64,000 bases of DNA from positions 1 to 64,000 of the forward strand of contig CAKPFG010000001.1 of NCBI GenBank assembly GCA_934153675.1. Reading direction: 5' to 3'. Below, one piece after another: positions 53,442 to 62,741 of the stretch (positions within the stretch are counted from its first letter, which is position 1; each line of letters opens with the position of its first letter). Both the position numbers and the translations under genes were made by a program. The notes below the pieces were generated by a model. The model did not search any database. It worked only from the letters and a program-made list of their open reading frames with translations, and had not been told where the DNA came from. This DNA comes from an uncultured Bacilli bacterium (GTDB taxonomy: Bacteria; Bacillota_I; Bacilli_A; RF39; UBA660).

Positions 53442-54290
53442 ATGAAAAAAATAAAGGGTATTTTTAAAAATTTATTTGATATTATTAGTTTACCAGAAAT
53501 GATGCATTTACCAGGTAATTTAGCTTTTTTTATCATTTTATCAATATTTCCAATATTAATACTTATAGGTATTAGTGCTTCTTATTTTTCTGTTTCTATA
53601 GATAGTATAGTAAGTGCTTTAAAAAATGCATTACCAAGTGGAGTGGAGCAATTGTTGCTTCCATATATACAAATGTCTTATTTTCCTAAAAATATATTAA
53701 TATCGACTTTTATTGCCTTTGTTTTGGCTAGTAATGGTACACATGCGTTAATACTTGCTAGCAATTCACTTTATAATATTAAAAATTCTAATTATATAAA
53801 AAGAAGAATAAAGGCTTTATTTTTAATTATATTAATAATTGTTCTTTTTTTGTTTATGATATCATTCTTAGCTTATGGAAATGAAATATTTACATTTATT
53901 TTGGAAACGGTTACATTTAGGCCAATAAATAAAGTGTTATATTATATTTTTGCATATATAAAATGGCCAATTGCCATGTTGATTATTTTTATTATTATGA
54001 AAATAGTATATGTATTATCTCCGGATGGAAAAATATATAGTCAAACAACTACAAAAGGAGCTTTATTTGCAACTTTAGGTTTTACGGCTGCGACAGCTAT
54101 TTTTTCCTTTTATGTTAATAATTTTGCTAATTATGATATTTACTATGGTTCAATAGCTACTATTGTTGTGTTAATGATGTGGGTTTATATTTTGTCATAT
54201 ATTTTAATGGTTGGAATGGCTATTAATGTTAAATATTATAAAAATATGAATAATAAAAATATAAAAACAAATAATATAAATGTACTATAA
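53442..54290 (+). CDS. YihY/BrkB family inner membrane protein
   Basis: 282 residues with six hydrophobic segments. It has LPGNLAFFIILSIFPILILI near 22, ASNGTHALILASNSLYNI near 100 and NYDIYYGSIATIVVLMMWVY near 230, the UPF0761 (YihY) signature. Once called RNase BN in error; the real role is unknown, perhaps lipid or envelope related. It starts six bases after rpoZ without a clear ribosome binding site of its own, so it is probably coupled. Confidence 0.9.
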   Translation: MKKIKGIFKNLFDIISLPEMMHLPGNLAFFIILSIFPILILIGISASYFSVSIDSIVSALKNALPSGVEQLLLPYIQMSYFPKNILISTFIAFVLASNGTHALILASNSLYNIKNSNYIKRRIKALFLIILIIVLFLFMISFLAYGNEIFTFILETVTFRPINKVLYYIFAYIKWPIAMLIIFIIMKIVYVLSPDGKIYSQTTTKGALFATLGFTAATAIFSFYVNNFANYDIYYGSIATIVVLMMWVYILSYILMVGMAINVKYYKNMNNKNIKTNNINVL

Positions 54291-54292
54291 AT

Positions 54293-54400
54293 TACCGATA
54301 GTACTTAATACAGACTACCTTAGTACCGAATGGTTTTTTAGTGAACAGGTAAGTATTAATTTTAGGGTAATGCTAGGCCGATACGTTCGGCTTTTTAGAT
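54293..54400 (+). ncRNA. Structured untranslated element ending in a terminator
   Basis: Three hairpins follow the yihY stop. The first is ACC-GATA-GTACT with AGTAC-CGAA-TGGT (about 54295-54337), two short stems around a purine-rich internal loop. The second is AGTATTA/TAATGCT (about 54352-54375). The third is GCCGA/TCGGC (about 54377-54391) followed by TTTTT. It could be a structured 3' UTR, a small RNA or a riboswitch-like leader; no known class was recognised. Confidence 0.45.
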
Positions 54401-54401
54401 A

Positions 54402-54430
54402 TTTACTAAAATAATTATAAATGATATAAT
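54402..54430 (+). promoter_or_regulatory. Promoter of deoD
   Basis: TTTACT (54402-54407), 17-bp spacer, TATAAT (54425-54430), then GGAGG before the ATG at 54449. Confidence 0.6.
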
Positions 54431-54448
54431 TATTAAAATGGAGGTATT

Positions 54449-55147
54449 ATGACAGTACATAATGAAGCAAATTATAATGATATTGCTAAAACAGTAATTA
54501 TGCCTGGTGATCCTAAAAGAGCAGAGGTAATCAGCAAATATTTAACAAATGTTAAAAAAGTTAATTCTATAAGAAATATGGATGCTTATACTGGGTTTTA
54601 TAAAAATCATCGTATAACTGTAATGGCATCTGGCATGGGAATTCCTAGTATAGGTATATATTCTTATGAATTATACAAATTTTATGATGTAGAAAATATT
54701 ATCAGAGTAGGTTCTAGTGGTGCATTAGATTCTAAATTAAATTTATATGATATTATAGTTGTAGAAAGTGCATATTCTAATTCAACATATGCTAATAATT
54801 TTAATGATAATAACAATATATTTTATGCAGATAATATGTTACTTTCCAAAATAAAAAAAACAGCTTTAAATTTAAATAAAAACATAAAAATTGGAAGGTG
54901 TTATAGTAGCGACACTTTTTATGCAGATACAAATATTAAAGATATTTATGAAAATAAAAAGTGTATTGTTCAGGAAATGGAAACATTTGCGCTATTTTTT
55001 AATGCTAAGTATTTAAATAAAAAAGCTGCAACAATTTTAACTGTTTCTGATAATATTGTAACAAAAGAAACAACAACAGCACTACAAAGACAAAATACTT
55101 TTGATGATATGATATTATTGGCGTTAGAAACTAGTATTAATTTATAA
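54449..55147 (+). CDS. deoD: Purine-nucleoside phosphorylase DeoD
   Basis: 232 residues, trimeric/hexameric PNP family: KTVIMPGDPKRAEVISKYL, NMDAYTGFYKNHRITVMASG, MGIPSIGIYSYELYKFYD, IIRVGSSGALDSKL, VQEMETFALF and LTVSDNIVT (catalytic Asp). It phosphorolyses purine (deoxy)nucleosides to base and ribose-1-phosphate. It opens a new transcription unit ahead of the two M16 peptidase genes. Confidence 0.95.
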   Translation: MTVHNEANYNDIAKTVIMPGDPKRAEVISKYLTNVKKVNSIRNMDAYTGFYKNHRITVMASGMGIPSIGIYSYELYKFYDVENIIRVGSSGALDSKLNLYDIIVVESAYSNSTYANNFNDNNNIFYADNMLLSKIKKTALNLNKNIKIGRCYSSDTFYADTNIKDIYENKKCIVQEMETFALFFNAKYLNKKAATILTVSDNIVTKETTTALQRQNTFDDMILLALETSINL

Positions 55148-55162
55148 AAAAAGAGGTGAGGT

Positions 55163-56446
55163 ATGAAGTATCGTAAAATAGAAAATCAAACATATAATTT
55201 ACACATAATAAAAACTAAAAAATTTAAAACGGTTACTGTACAAGTGAATTTTAAAAGTAAATTAAATAAAGAAGAAATTACTTATCGTAATTTACTTATT
55301 AATACTTTGTGTGAGGCTTGTTTTATGTATCCTACTAAAAGGCTTATGCAAATAGCAACAGAAAATTTGTATGAGTTAACATATCAAGCTACAAATTATA
55401 TATCTGGAAAATATAATGTTATGTGTTTTGATATTACTTTTTTAAATGATGAATATACAGAAAAAGGAAATTTTGAAGCATCATTAGATTTTTTGTGTGA
55501 AATTTTATTTAATCCTTTAATAGAAACAACTCATACATCAACAAGATTTAAAAAAAGCAATTTTGATCTTTCTAAAAAAATACTAGAAGATAATATAAAA
55601 ACAGTAAAAGAAAATCCATCTTTATATAGTAAGATGCGTTTATTTGAGATTATGAGTCCTAATAGTATTCATTCTTATAGAAGTTGCGGTGATATTGATA
55701 TATTAAATAAAGTTACTCCAAGTAAACTTTATGATTATTATGTTCAAATGCTAAAAAAAGATATAATTGATATTTTCGTAATAGGCAATGTTAGTGAAGC
55801 AAAAGTTAGAAAAATGATTGCTGATAGAATTAAGGTAAGAACAATAAAAAAACAAAGTGAATCTCATTTTACTAGTATGAAAAGAACTAGAATCTTTCCA
55901 AAAACAGTATGTGAAAAACAAGATAGTAAACAAAGTCAATTAGCTTTGGGCTTTAAATTAGATAAAACAAGTGATTTTGAAAAAAGATATGTTCTTAATG
56001 TTTTTTCTTATATTTTAGGTGGAGGTGCCGATTCAAAATTATTTAAAGATGTAAGGGAAAAGCATTCACTTTGCTATTCTATTTCCTCAAGTGGGGTACC
56101 ACTTAATAATGCTTTTTTTATAACAGCAGGCATTTCACATGAAAATTTTAAAAAGACAGTTAGTTTAATTAAAAAGAATGTAAAAAGTATGCAACAAGGA
56201 AATTTTTCTGAGGAAGATATTATGAAAGCCAAAATTACTTATGTAAATGGTATTAAGGAACTTGAAGATAATCCTCAAAATTTACTTAGTTTATATACGG
56301 GAATGGAATATTTAAAGGGTGATTCTATAGATATGAGAATAAAAAAAATAAGTAAGGTTACAAAAAAAGATATAATGAAACTTGCTTCTAAGGTTCATTT
56401 AGATGCTATTTATTTATTAGAAGGTGAAGATGATGGAGAAGATTAA
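55163..56446 (+). CDS. yfmF: M16 peptidase-like protein YfmF (inactive subunit type)
   Basis: 427 residues with the M16 fold but without the HxxEH zinc motif, which is replaced near residue 50 by LINTLCEACFMYP. The C-terminal half has LALGFKLDKTSDFEKRYVLN and GGGADSKLFKDVREKHSLCY, which contains the R/Y substrate-binding element. Paired with the zinc-bearing protein that follows, it forms the YfmF-YfmH heterodimer reported to be involved in EF-P 5-aminopentanol modification. GAGGTGAGG precedes the start. The next gene starts inside its last codons. Confidence 0.88.
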   Translation: MKYRKIENQTYNLHIIKTKKFKTVTVQVNFKSKLNKEEITYRNLLINTLCEACFMYPTKRLMQIATENLYELTYQATNYISGKYNVMCFDITFLNDEYTEKGNFEASLDFLCEILFNPLIETTHTSTRFKKSNFDLSKKILEDNIKTVKENPSLYSKMRLFEIMSPNSIHSYRSCGDIDILNKVTPSKLYDYYVQMLKKDIIDIFVIGNVSEAKVRKMIADRIKVRTIKKQSESHFTSMKRTRIFPKTVCEKQDSKQSQLALGFKLDKTSDFEKRYVLNVFSYILGGGADSKLFKDVREKHSLCYSISSSGVPLNNAFFITAGISHENFKKTVSLIKKNVKSMQQGNFSEEDIMKAKITYVNGIKELEDNPQNLLSLYTGMEYLKGDSIDMRIKKISKVTKKDIMKLASKVHLDAIYLLEGEDDGED

Positions 56447-57710
56447 TCTTGTAAAAATGGATCTAGATATGTACTATGAAAAACTTGATAATGGACTTAG
56501 TGTATATATTGTAAAAAAAGATAATGTAAATGGTATTTATGCAACGTTGTCTACTAAGTTTGGATCTATTTATTCAGAATTTGTTCCTTATGACAGAACA
56601 AAAATGACTAAATTTCCTTTAGGAGTTGCACATTTTTTAGAACACAAGATGTTTGAACAAAAAAATGGTATAGATCCTTTTACTTTTTATTCAGAACGTG
56701 GTAGTGATGCGAATGCTAATACATCTAATTATAAAACAACATATCTTTTTAGTGGGACTAATTTTTTGGATGATAATTTAAATTATTTGCTTGATTATGT
56801 AGGAGAACCTTATTTTACAGATGAAAATGTTGAAAAGGAAAAGGGAATTATTGAACAGGAAATTAGAATGTATGCAGATAGTCCCTATTTTAAAATTTAT
56901 GATAGGATTTTGTATAATGCCTTTAAAATTCATCCCATTAAATATCCAATAGCTGGAACTATATCAAGCATTAAAAAAATAACTAAAGAAGATTTATATA
57001 CTTGCTATTATACTTTTTATAATCCGGCTAATATGTTTTTAGTAGTAACAGGTAATGTTGATGCTAAAGATGTCATGTGTCTTGTAAAAGCTAATCAGGA
57101 GAATAAGGTGTTTAAACCATATAAGGAAATTAAATTAAAAGAATATGATGAACCAGATGAGGTTTCTGTGAAAGAAGATTCATCTTCTATGGATATAGAA
57201 ATACCAAAAGTAAGTATAGGGTATAAAATAAGGAATAATACAAATTTAGATATAAATAAATTTAAAACATATATAGGCATGTTTTTTGATATTAAATTTG
57301 GTTCGGTATCCTTATTTAATGAAACAATAAAGTTAGAAAATTTAGTTACTATGGATTTAGATATAACTGTTGTTAATACCGATAAACATGTTTTAGTGAT
57401 ATTATCTGCTGAGACTAATCATCAAGATCAACTTTTAAGAAAAATTGAAGAAGAGATTAAAAATACTAAAATAAGTGAAACGGATTTTAATAGAAAGAAA
57501 AAGGTAAAAAAGAGTTCAGTTATTTATAAAAGTGATAGTATATACGCAATCAATAATAAAATTATGTCTAATATCATTAATTATAATCATGTCATAACAG
57601 ATGAATGTGAATATATAGATTCGTTAGATTATAAAGAAATATATGAAATGTTAAAAAAGATTGATTTTTCTAATAAGACAATCTATAAACTTAATAAGAA
57701 AAAAGATTGA
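56433..57710 (+). CDS. yfmH: M16 zinc metalloprotease YfmH (active subunit type)
   Basis: 425 residues. AHFLEHKMFEQ near 67 is the inverted zinc motif HxxEH, and KGIIEQEIRMYAD near 140 supplies the downstream Glu. It overlaps yfmF by 14 bases; I place the start at the ATG at 56433 because AAGGTG lies six bases upstream, with 56430 as alternative. It should be the catalytic partner of YfmF. Substrate processing in Bacillus is tied to maturation of the EF-P modification system. Confidence 0.9.
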   Translation: MEKINLVKMDLDMYYEKLDNGLSVYIVKKDNVNGIYATLSTKFGSIYSEFVPYDRTKMTKFPLGVAHFLEHKMFEQKNGIDPFTFYSERGSDANANTSNYKTTYLFSGTNFLDDNLNYLLDYVGEPYFTDENVEKEKGIIEQEIRMYADSPYFKIYDRILYNAFKIHPIKYPIAGTISSIKKITKEDLYTCYYTFYNPANMFLVVTGNVDAKDVMCLVKANQENKVFKPYKEIKLKEYDEPDEVSVKEDSSSMDIEIPKVSIGYKIRNNTNLDINKFKTYIGMFFDIKFGSVSLFNETIKLENLVTMDLDITVVNTDKHVLVILSAETNHQDQLLRKIEEEIKNTKISETDFNRKKKVKKSSVIYKSDSIYAINNKIMSNIINYNHVITDECEYIDSLDYKEIYEMLKKIDFSNKTIYKLNKKKD

Positions 57711-57754
57711 TTTCTATTTTGTTTTGTGGTAAATTATTATTAGTGGAGGGATAT

Positions 57755-57961
57755 ATGCAAACTTTATTAATTATAATATCAATATTAATAATTGCTTTAG
57801 TTTTACTACAAAGCAGTAAAGCTGAAGGTGCTTCAAATATAATTAGTGGTGGAAATGATGCTCTATTTCAAAATCGTAAGGAAAGAGGAGGAGAGTTGTT
57901 TATCACTAGGTTAACTGCTTGTTTAGGGGTTATATTCTTTATATTATGTATTATATTATAA
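57755..57961 (+). CDS. secG: Protein translocase subunit SecG
   Basis: 68 residues from the ATG at 57755 after GGAGGG. Two transmembrane helices flank a loop: TLLIIISILIIALVLLQSSK, AEGASNIISGG and RLTACLGVIFFILCIIL. The LLQSSKAEG..N.ISGG pattern is diagnostic. Auxiliary subunit of SecYEG. Commonly upstream of rnr and smpB in Bacillota, but here followed by rel. Confidence 0.93.
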   Translation: MQTLLIIISILIIALVLLQSSKAEGASNIISGGNDALFQNRKERGGELFITRLTACLGVIFFILCIIL

Positions 57962-57985
57962 TGCGCACTGGTTGCGTGTTTTTTT
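57962..57985 (+). terminator. Terminator of secG
   Basis: TGCGCA, loop CTGGT, TGCGTG (with two G-T pairs), then seven T residues, directly after the stop codon. Confidence 0.7.
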
Positions 57986-58038
57986 AACCTTTTATTTATT
58001 TTATTTTTTATTTGTGTTATAATTTTGTTGGTGATAAA

Positions 58039-60174
58039 ATGAATAAAGATAATCCAATGATAACTATAGATGATATAGTTGATGATATAACTTATTTAAC
58101 TAAAGATGAAATAGAATTATTAAAAAAATCATATAATTATGCGCTAGAAGTACATAAAAATCAAAAACGTTTAACTGGTGATGATTATATAAAACATCCT
58201 TTAAATGTTGTTCATATTTTATCAACTATTAATGCTGATAGTGATACTTTAATTGCAGGTATGCTTCATGATACTATTTCTGTTGGTGGTGTTAGTATTT
58301 CTGATATTGAAAAAAATTTTGGTGATGATGTTGCTGTTTTAGTTAATGGTGTTACTAAAATAAATAAATTGCACTATAATGGTACTACTGAGGCAACAAT
58401 TGCTAACCATCGAAAAATTTTAGTTGGTTTGACTGAAGATGTTAGGGTAATTTTTATTAAACTAGCTGATAGATTACATAATATGAGAACTATGTATATG
58501 TTGTCAGATGAAAAGAAAAAGTCTAATGCTAAGGAGACTTTAGAAATATTAACTCCAATTGCTCATCGTCTTGGTATTAATCAAATTAAAAGTGAGTTAG
58601 AAGATTTATCATTAAGATATTTGAAACCGGATGTTTATTTTTCTATTGTAGAAAGACTTAATAAGTCTAAAAATGAAAGAAATAAATATGTTGATGAAAT
58701 GATGAAAAATGTATCTAATCTTTTGAATGAACATAGAATTAAACATGAAATAAAAGGTAGAGCTAAGAGTATTTATAGTATTTATAAAAAACTAGATAAA
58801 GGGAAACGTTTTAGTGATATTTATGATCTATTGGCGTTACGTGTTTTTGTTGATACCATACCAGATTGTTATCAGGCGATGGGGCTTATTCATTCAAAAT
58901 ATCGTCCTGTACCTAAAAGATTTAAAGATTACATTGCTATGCCTAAAAGTAATATGTATCAATCATTGCATACAACAGTATTTGGCCCTGATGGAAATTT
59001 TTTTGAAATTCAAATTCGTACTTACGAGATGGATGAAATAGCAGAAAGAGGTATTGCTTCTCATTGGTCTTATAAGGAACAAGGCAAAAATTTGATGAAG
59101 GGTATGGAAGAAAAATTACAATTTTTTAGATCTATTATGGAAATTAAAGAGTCTAATGAAGATGAAATGATTGAAAATAAAATGGAGGAGTTAAAAAATA
59201 CAGTTTACGTATATACACCAAAGGGTGATGTAATAGAACTGCCTAGTGGATCTACTCCGATTGATTTTGCTTATCGTGTACATAGTAAGGTTGGAGATTC
59301 TATGGTAGGGGCAATTGTTAATGAGGCTATAGTACCTCTTGATTACGTTTTGCAAGATAATGATGTTATTAAGATAAATACTAATAAAAATTCGAATGGT
59401 CCTTCTAAAAACTGGATAGATATAGCTTATACACAGCAAGCAAAAAATAAAATTAGATCATTTTTCAATAAATTGGATAAAGCAGAATATTTAAAAAAGG
59501 GTGAAGAATTATTACACAAAGAATTAAGAAAAAATAAATTATCAATTACAGAATTTTTAGATAAAAATATTACTAAAATTCTTGAAAATTTACATTTAGC
59601 TAATATAAATGATTTATATATTAATATTGGAAATGGTAAAGTTTCCCCTTTGCAAGTAATTCATATTATATATAACGATTCTAAGAAGAAAGAAGAAGTT
59701 TTATTGAATAGGGTTTTATCTGATAATATTAATGAAATAAAAGGGGAAATTATTGTTGAAGGTATTGATGATATTAGAGTTAATCTAGCTAAATGTTGTT
59801 CACCTGTAATGGGAGATGATATTATTGGCTTTATTCAAACCGGGATTGGAATAAATGTTCACAGAACAATTTGTCCTAATATTTCTAATATTAGTGAGAA
59901 ATTAATAGATGTTGATTGGAATTATAAAATAGAGAAAAAATATTCTACTAATATTATCGTTTATACTAATGACAATAGAGATTTCATTTTAGATATAGTA
60001 TCCAAAACACAAAATAATAATGTAAATATTAAAAGTATTAATACTGTTAAAGTTGATGGTAAAAATTCTTATGCTATGAAAGTATCGGTTTTAAATTTAG
60101 ATGTTTTAAATAAATATATGAATGATTTAGAACAAATCAAAGATGTTATTGCTGTTGAAAGGGTTATAAAGTGA
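58039..60174 (+). CDS. rel: Rel/SpoT-type (p)ppGpp enzyme with altered hydrolase site
   Basis: 711 residues from the ATG at 58039 with all long-RSH domains. HD hydrolase (YIKHPLNVV, MLHDTISVGGVS, IKLADRLHNMRTM). Synthetase (GRAKSIYSIYKKL, DIYDLLALRV, RFKDYIAMPKSNMYQSLHTT, FEIQIRTYEMDEIAERG). TGS (VYTPKGDVIELPSGSTPIDF). A conserved Cys region (AKCCSPVMGDDIIGF) and a C-terminal ACT domain. The hydrolase Glu-Asp pair that follows HD in other Rel proteins (HDVVEDT) is Ser-Val here (HDTISVG), so hydrolysis is probably weak or lost, while the synthetase looks intact. It overlaps dtd by four bases. Confidence 0.93.
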   Translation: MNKDNPMITIDDIVDDITYLTKDEIELLKKSYNYALEVHKNQKRLTGDDYIKHPLNVVHILSTINADSDTLIAGMLHDTISVGGVSISDIEKNFGDDVAVLVNGVTKINKLHYNGTTEATIANHRKILVGLTEDVRVIFIKLADRLHNMRTMYMLSDEKKKSNAKETLEILTPIAHRLGINQIKSELEDLSLRYLKPDVYFSIVERLNKSKNERNKYVDEMMKNVSNLLNEHRIKHEIKGRAKSIYSIYKKLDKGKRFSDIYDLLALRVFVDTIPDCYQAMGLIHSKYRPVPKRFKDYIAMPKSNMYQSLHTTVFGPDGNFFEIQIRTYEMDEIAERGIASHWSYKEQGKNLMKGMEEKLQFFRSIMEIKESNEDEMIENKMEELKNTVYVYTPKGDVIELPSGSTPIDFAYRVHSKVGDSMVGAIVNEAIVPLDYVLQDNDVIKINTNKNSNGPSKNWIDIAYTQQAKNKIRSFFNKLDKAEYLKKGEELLHKELRKNKLSITEFLDKNITKILENLHLANINDLYINIGNGKVSPLQVIHIIYNDSKKKEEVLLNRVLSDNINEIKGEIIVEGIDDIRVNLAKCCSPVMGDDIIGFIQTGIGINVHRTICPNISNISEKLIDVDWNYKIEKKYSTNIIVYTNDNRDFILDIVSKTQNNNVNIKSINTVKVDGKNSYAMKVSVLNLDVLNKYMNDLEQIKDVIAVERVIK

Positions 60175-60635
60175 AAGTAGTTGTTCAAAGAAGTTTAAAT
60201 TCAAGTGTATCTGTTCATAATAAAGTAGTTGGTAAAATAGATAAAGGTCTAGTTGTTTTGGTAGGATTTAAATATAATGATACTATTGAAGATATTAAAT
60301 ATATTGTGAATAAAATTATTCATTTACGTATATTTGATGATGATAATCATATTATGAATAAATCAATAGCTGATATTAATGGAAGTGTTTTAAGTATTTC
60401 ACAGTTTACGTTATATGCAAATACTAAAAAGGGGAATAGACCTAGTTATATTGAAGCTATGAAAAGTGATAATGCGAAGGTATTATATGAATTATTTAAT
60501 GATGAAATTAGTAGGTATGTAAATGTTTCTAAAGGAATATTTCAAAGTGATATGAAAGTAAATATTGTAAATGATGGCCCAGTTACAATTGTTATAGAAA
60601 GTGGTGATAAAAATGGAGAGAAAAATAAATTATAA
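60171..60635 (+). CDS. dtd: D-aminoacyl-tRNA deacylase
   Basis: 154 residues: VVVQRSLNSSVSVHNKVVGK, GLVVLVGF, LSISQFTLYANTKKGNRPSY (SQFTL motif) and VNDGPVTIVIES (NxGPVT motif). It removes D-amino acids and glycine mischarged onto tRNA. It overlaps rel at ATGA/GTGA, a classic rel-dtd pair in Bacillota, and the next gene starts within its last codons. Confidence 0.95.
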   Translation: MKVVVQRSLNSSVSVHNKVVGKIDKGLVVLVGFKYNDTIEDIKYIVNKIIHLRIFDDDNHIMNKSIADINGSVLSISQFTLYANTKKGNRPSYIEAMKSDNAKVLYELFNDEISRYVNVSKGIFQSDMKVNIVNDGPVTIVIESGDKNGEKNKL

Positions 60636-61686
60636 GCTAGTAAATTTAGCTTTAGTTGTTTTGGTTATTTACTTTTTATATAAAACAGGTAGTTTATGGA
60701 TGGGAATTGTTTTTAAGGCTGTTGATATTATTATACCTTTCTTTTTTGCTTTTGCTTTAGCTTATGCTCTTTATCCTATTTTGCAATTTATGCAAAAAAG
60801 AAAAGTTCCTAAAAGTCTTGGAGTATTAATAATTGTATTATTACTTTTATTATTAATAGCAGGTTTAGTTTATGTTGTATCTACTATATTAGTAGGCCAA
60901 TTATCTAGTTTGTTTGGAAATATATTAAATTTTGTAAAACAATTATCTAGTTCTGACTTTGTGACAGATTTTAATTTTAGTGGACTAGAAAGTAGTCTTA
61001 ATGATGTTTTTAAAAATATTTTATCGGGTGTTGGCAATTATGTTTCTAATGGAACTATCCATTTAGTTAATTCTTCTTTGTCATTGCTATCACAATTTTG
61101 TATAGGCGCTGCTGCGTTTGTATATTTGCTCATTGACATGGATCATATTCGTGCTTTTGCAAAAAAATTTTTCAAAAAAAGAAAAGAGAAAACTTTCTTG
61201 TTTGTCTCATCACTTGATAAACAAATGAAAAAATATTTAAGTGGGCTTGTAATTGTTATGGTTATTTCCGTTTTTGAATATGGTTTTGTTTATTCTTTAA
61301 TAGGGCATCCTGATGCTTTGCTTTTAGGTTTACTTGCAGGCATTGCCAATTTAATACCTTACTTTGGGGGAATATTAAATAATTGTGTGGCAGCAATTAC
61401 AGCTTTTGTGATTAGTCCATCATTATTTATAAAAACATTAATTGTATTTACTATTTTATCATTGGTTGATAGTTACGTAATTAATGCAAATGTATATGGA
61501 AAAACAAATTCAATTCATCCTTTAATAGTTATTTTTAGTGTTTTTGCTGGTAGTGCTATATTTGGTATTATGGGTATTGTAATATCATTTCCATTAGCAA
61601 TTTTTATGGTAACGGCATTCAAATTTTATAAAGATGATATTTTTAAAAATATTAAAGGTAGTACTAAAAAAATAATTGAAAAATAA
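60613..61686 (+). CDS. AI-2E family transporter/permease
   Basis: 357 residues from the ATG at 60613 (GGTGAT upstream, inside the dtd coding end). About eight transmembrane helices with the UPF0118 layout: an N-terminal pair, a helical outside loop (about 95-150), then GLLAGIANLIPYFGGILNNC near 240 and DSYVINANVYGKTNSIHPLI near 290. Related to YtvI and YdgH-type permeases; family members export AI-2 or exchange sodium for protons, so the substrate is uncertain. Confidence 0.88.
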   Translation: MERKINYKLVNLALVVLVIYFLYKTGSLWMGIVFKAVDIIIPFFFAFALAYALYPILQFMQKRKVPKSLGVLIIVLLLLLLIAGLVYVVSTILVGQLSSLFGNILNFVKQLSSSDFVTDFNFSGLESSLNDVFKNILSGVGNYVSNGTIHLVNSSLSLLSQFCIGAAAFVYLLIDMDHIRAFAKKFFKKRKEKTFLFVSSLDKQMKKYLSGLVIVMVISVFEYGFVYSLIGHPDALLLGLLAGIANLIPYFGGILNNCVAAITAFVISPSLFIKTLIVFTILSLVDSYVINANVYGKTNSIHPLIVIFSVFAGSAIFGIMGIVISFPLAIFMVTAFKFYKDDIFKNIKGSTKKIIEK

Positions 61687-61748
61687 AAAATATGATTTAT
61701 TTGACTAAATGATAATTATTTGATATTATATCTAATCTGGAGGAATTT

Positions 61749-62333
61749 ATGTTTATAGATTATAATAATATTAAAAATTTCATTATAGAACAGTTAATAT
61801 ATAATAATCGTAGTGTTATTAATAATTTGATTAAATTTGATTTATACGATGTTGTGTTAGAAAACATCAAAAAAATAAATAATGAAATTTACGTGTTTGA
61901 TAATAAAATAGATTATGTAAGTGGTAATAAGGAAGATGTTTTAAAACAATTCATCATAAATGATAATAATTATAAAATATTAATAAATTCTCTTTTAGAT
62001 TTTAATTGTAAACAATTATCAAATAAAAATATTGCTTTATTGATTAAGCCATATTTAACGAGTGTTAAAAAAGAGGATGGAAAAATAGAAATTAACATGA
62101 AAAATGAGGTATATTATCAAGATACTTTATTAGGTATGTATGAATCATTTCGTTTTATAAAAAATGATAATATAGATGATTTTATTTTACTACGTAAATC
62201 AATTAATAAAGCCTATAATATTAATAGTGATGATCTTTTTATACAAAATATGAATATATATAATTACAGATATAAAAAAGCTATTAATGATTCTATCTTA
62301 AAAAATGTTAATGTAATAAAGAAAAAAAGATAA
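61749..62333 (+). CDS. Hypothetical protein upstream of the Tad operon
   Basis: 194 residues after GGAGGA. No transmembrane segment or signal peptide; alternating helical and beta stretches with many Asn, Ile and Lys. I recognise no family. A terminator at 62323 separates it from the Tad genes, so it is probably independent of them. Confidence 0.65.
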   Translation: MFIDYNNIKNFIIEQLIYNNRSVINNLIKFDLYDVVLENIKKINNEIYVFDNKIDYVSGNKEDVLKQFIINDNNYKILINSLLDFNCKQLSNKNIALLIKPYLTSVKKEDGKIEINMKNEVYYQDTLLGMYESFRFIKNDNIDDFILLRKSINKAYNINSDDLFIQNMNIYNYRYKKAINDSILKNVNVIKKKR

Positions 62334-62352
62334 AATCACTATCTTTTTTTTT
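62323..62352 (+). terminator. Terminator before the Tad operon
   Basis: AAAAAAGATA and TATCTTTTTT form a hairpin continuing into a T run; the upstream arm overlaps the stop codon. TATAAT at 62363-62368 beyond it is a likely -10 box for the Tad genes. Confidence 0.75.
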
Positions 62353-62393
62353 TATATTTTGATATAATTATTAAAGATAATGAGTGTGATAAA

Positions 62394-62741
62394 ATGAATA
62401 ATAAGGGACAGGCTTTAGTAGAATTTGTTATAATTATGCCGGTATTTATTTTTGCCTTTCTAGCCGTTTTTGATATGTCTAACATTATTTTTAAAAAATA
62501 TTCACTAGAAAATGAATTAGATACTGTTGTTAGTATGTATGAAAATGGTAATGAAATAGAACTTGAAAATTATGTGAAAAGCATTAATGCTAAAGTTAAA
62601 TATGAAAATAATGCCAATTATAACGAAATTACTTTGTCTAAAAAGGTTAATGTAATTACTCCAATAATTAATAATATTTTTGGAAAATTTTATGAAATTA
62701 GTTCCAAAAGAATGGTTGCGTTGAATGACAAAATTGAATAA
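62394..62741 (+). CDS. TadE-like pseudopilin
   Basis: 115 residues: NNKGQALVEFVIIMPVFIFA is the TadE signal and helix, with the class III-like G-Q-A-L-V-E-F. The rest is a small extracellular domain. TadE and TadF are minor pseudopilins of the tight-adherence (Tad) pilus, processed by a TadV-type peptidase. GAGTGTG precedes the start. It overlaps the next TadE-like gene by 17 bases. Confidence 0.82.
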   Translation: MNNKGQALVEFVIIMPVFIFAFLAVFDMSNIIFKKYSLENELDTVVSMYENGNEIELENYVKSINAKVKYENNANYNEITLSKKVNVITPIINNIFGKFYEISSKRMVALNDKIE

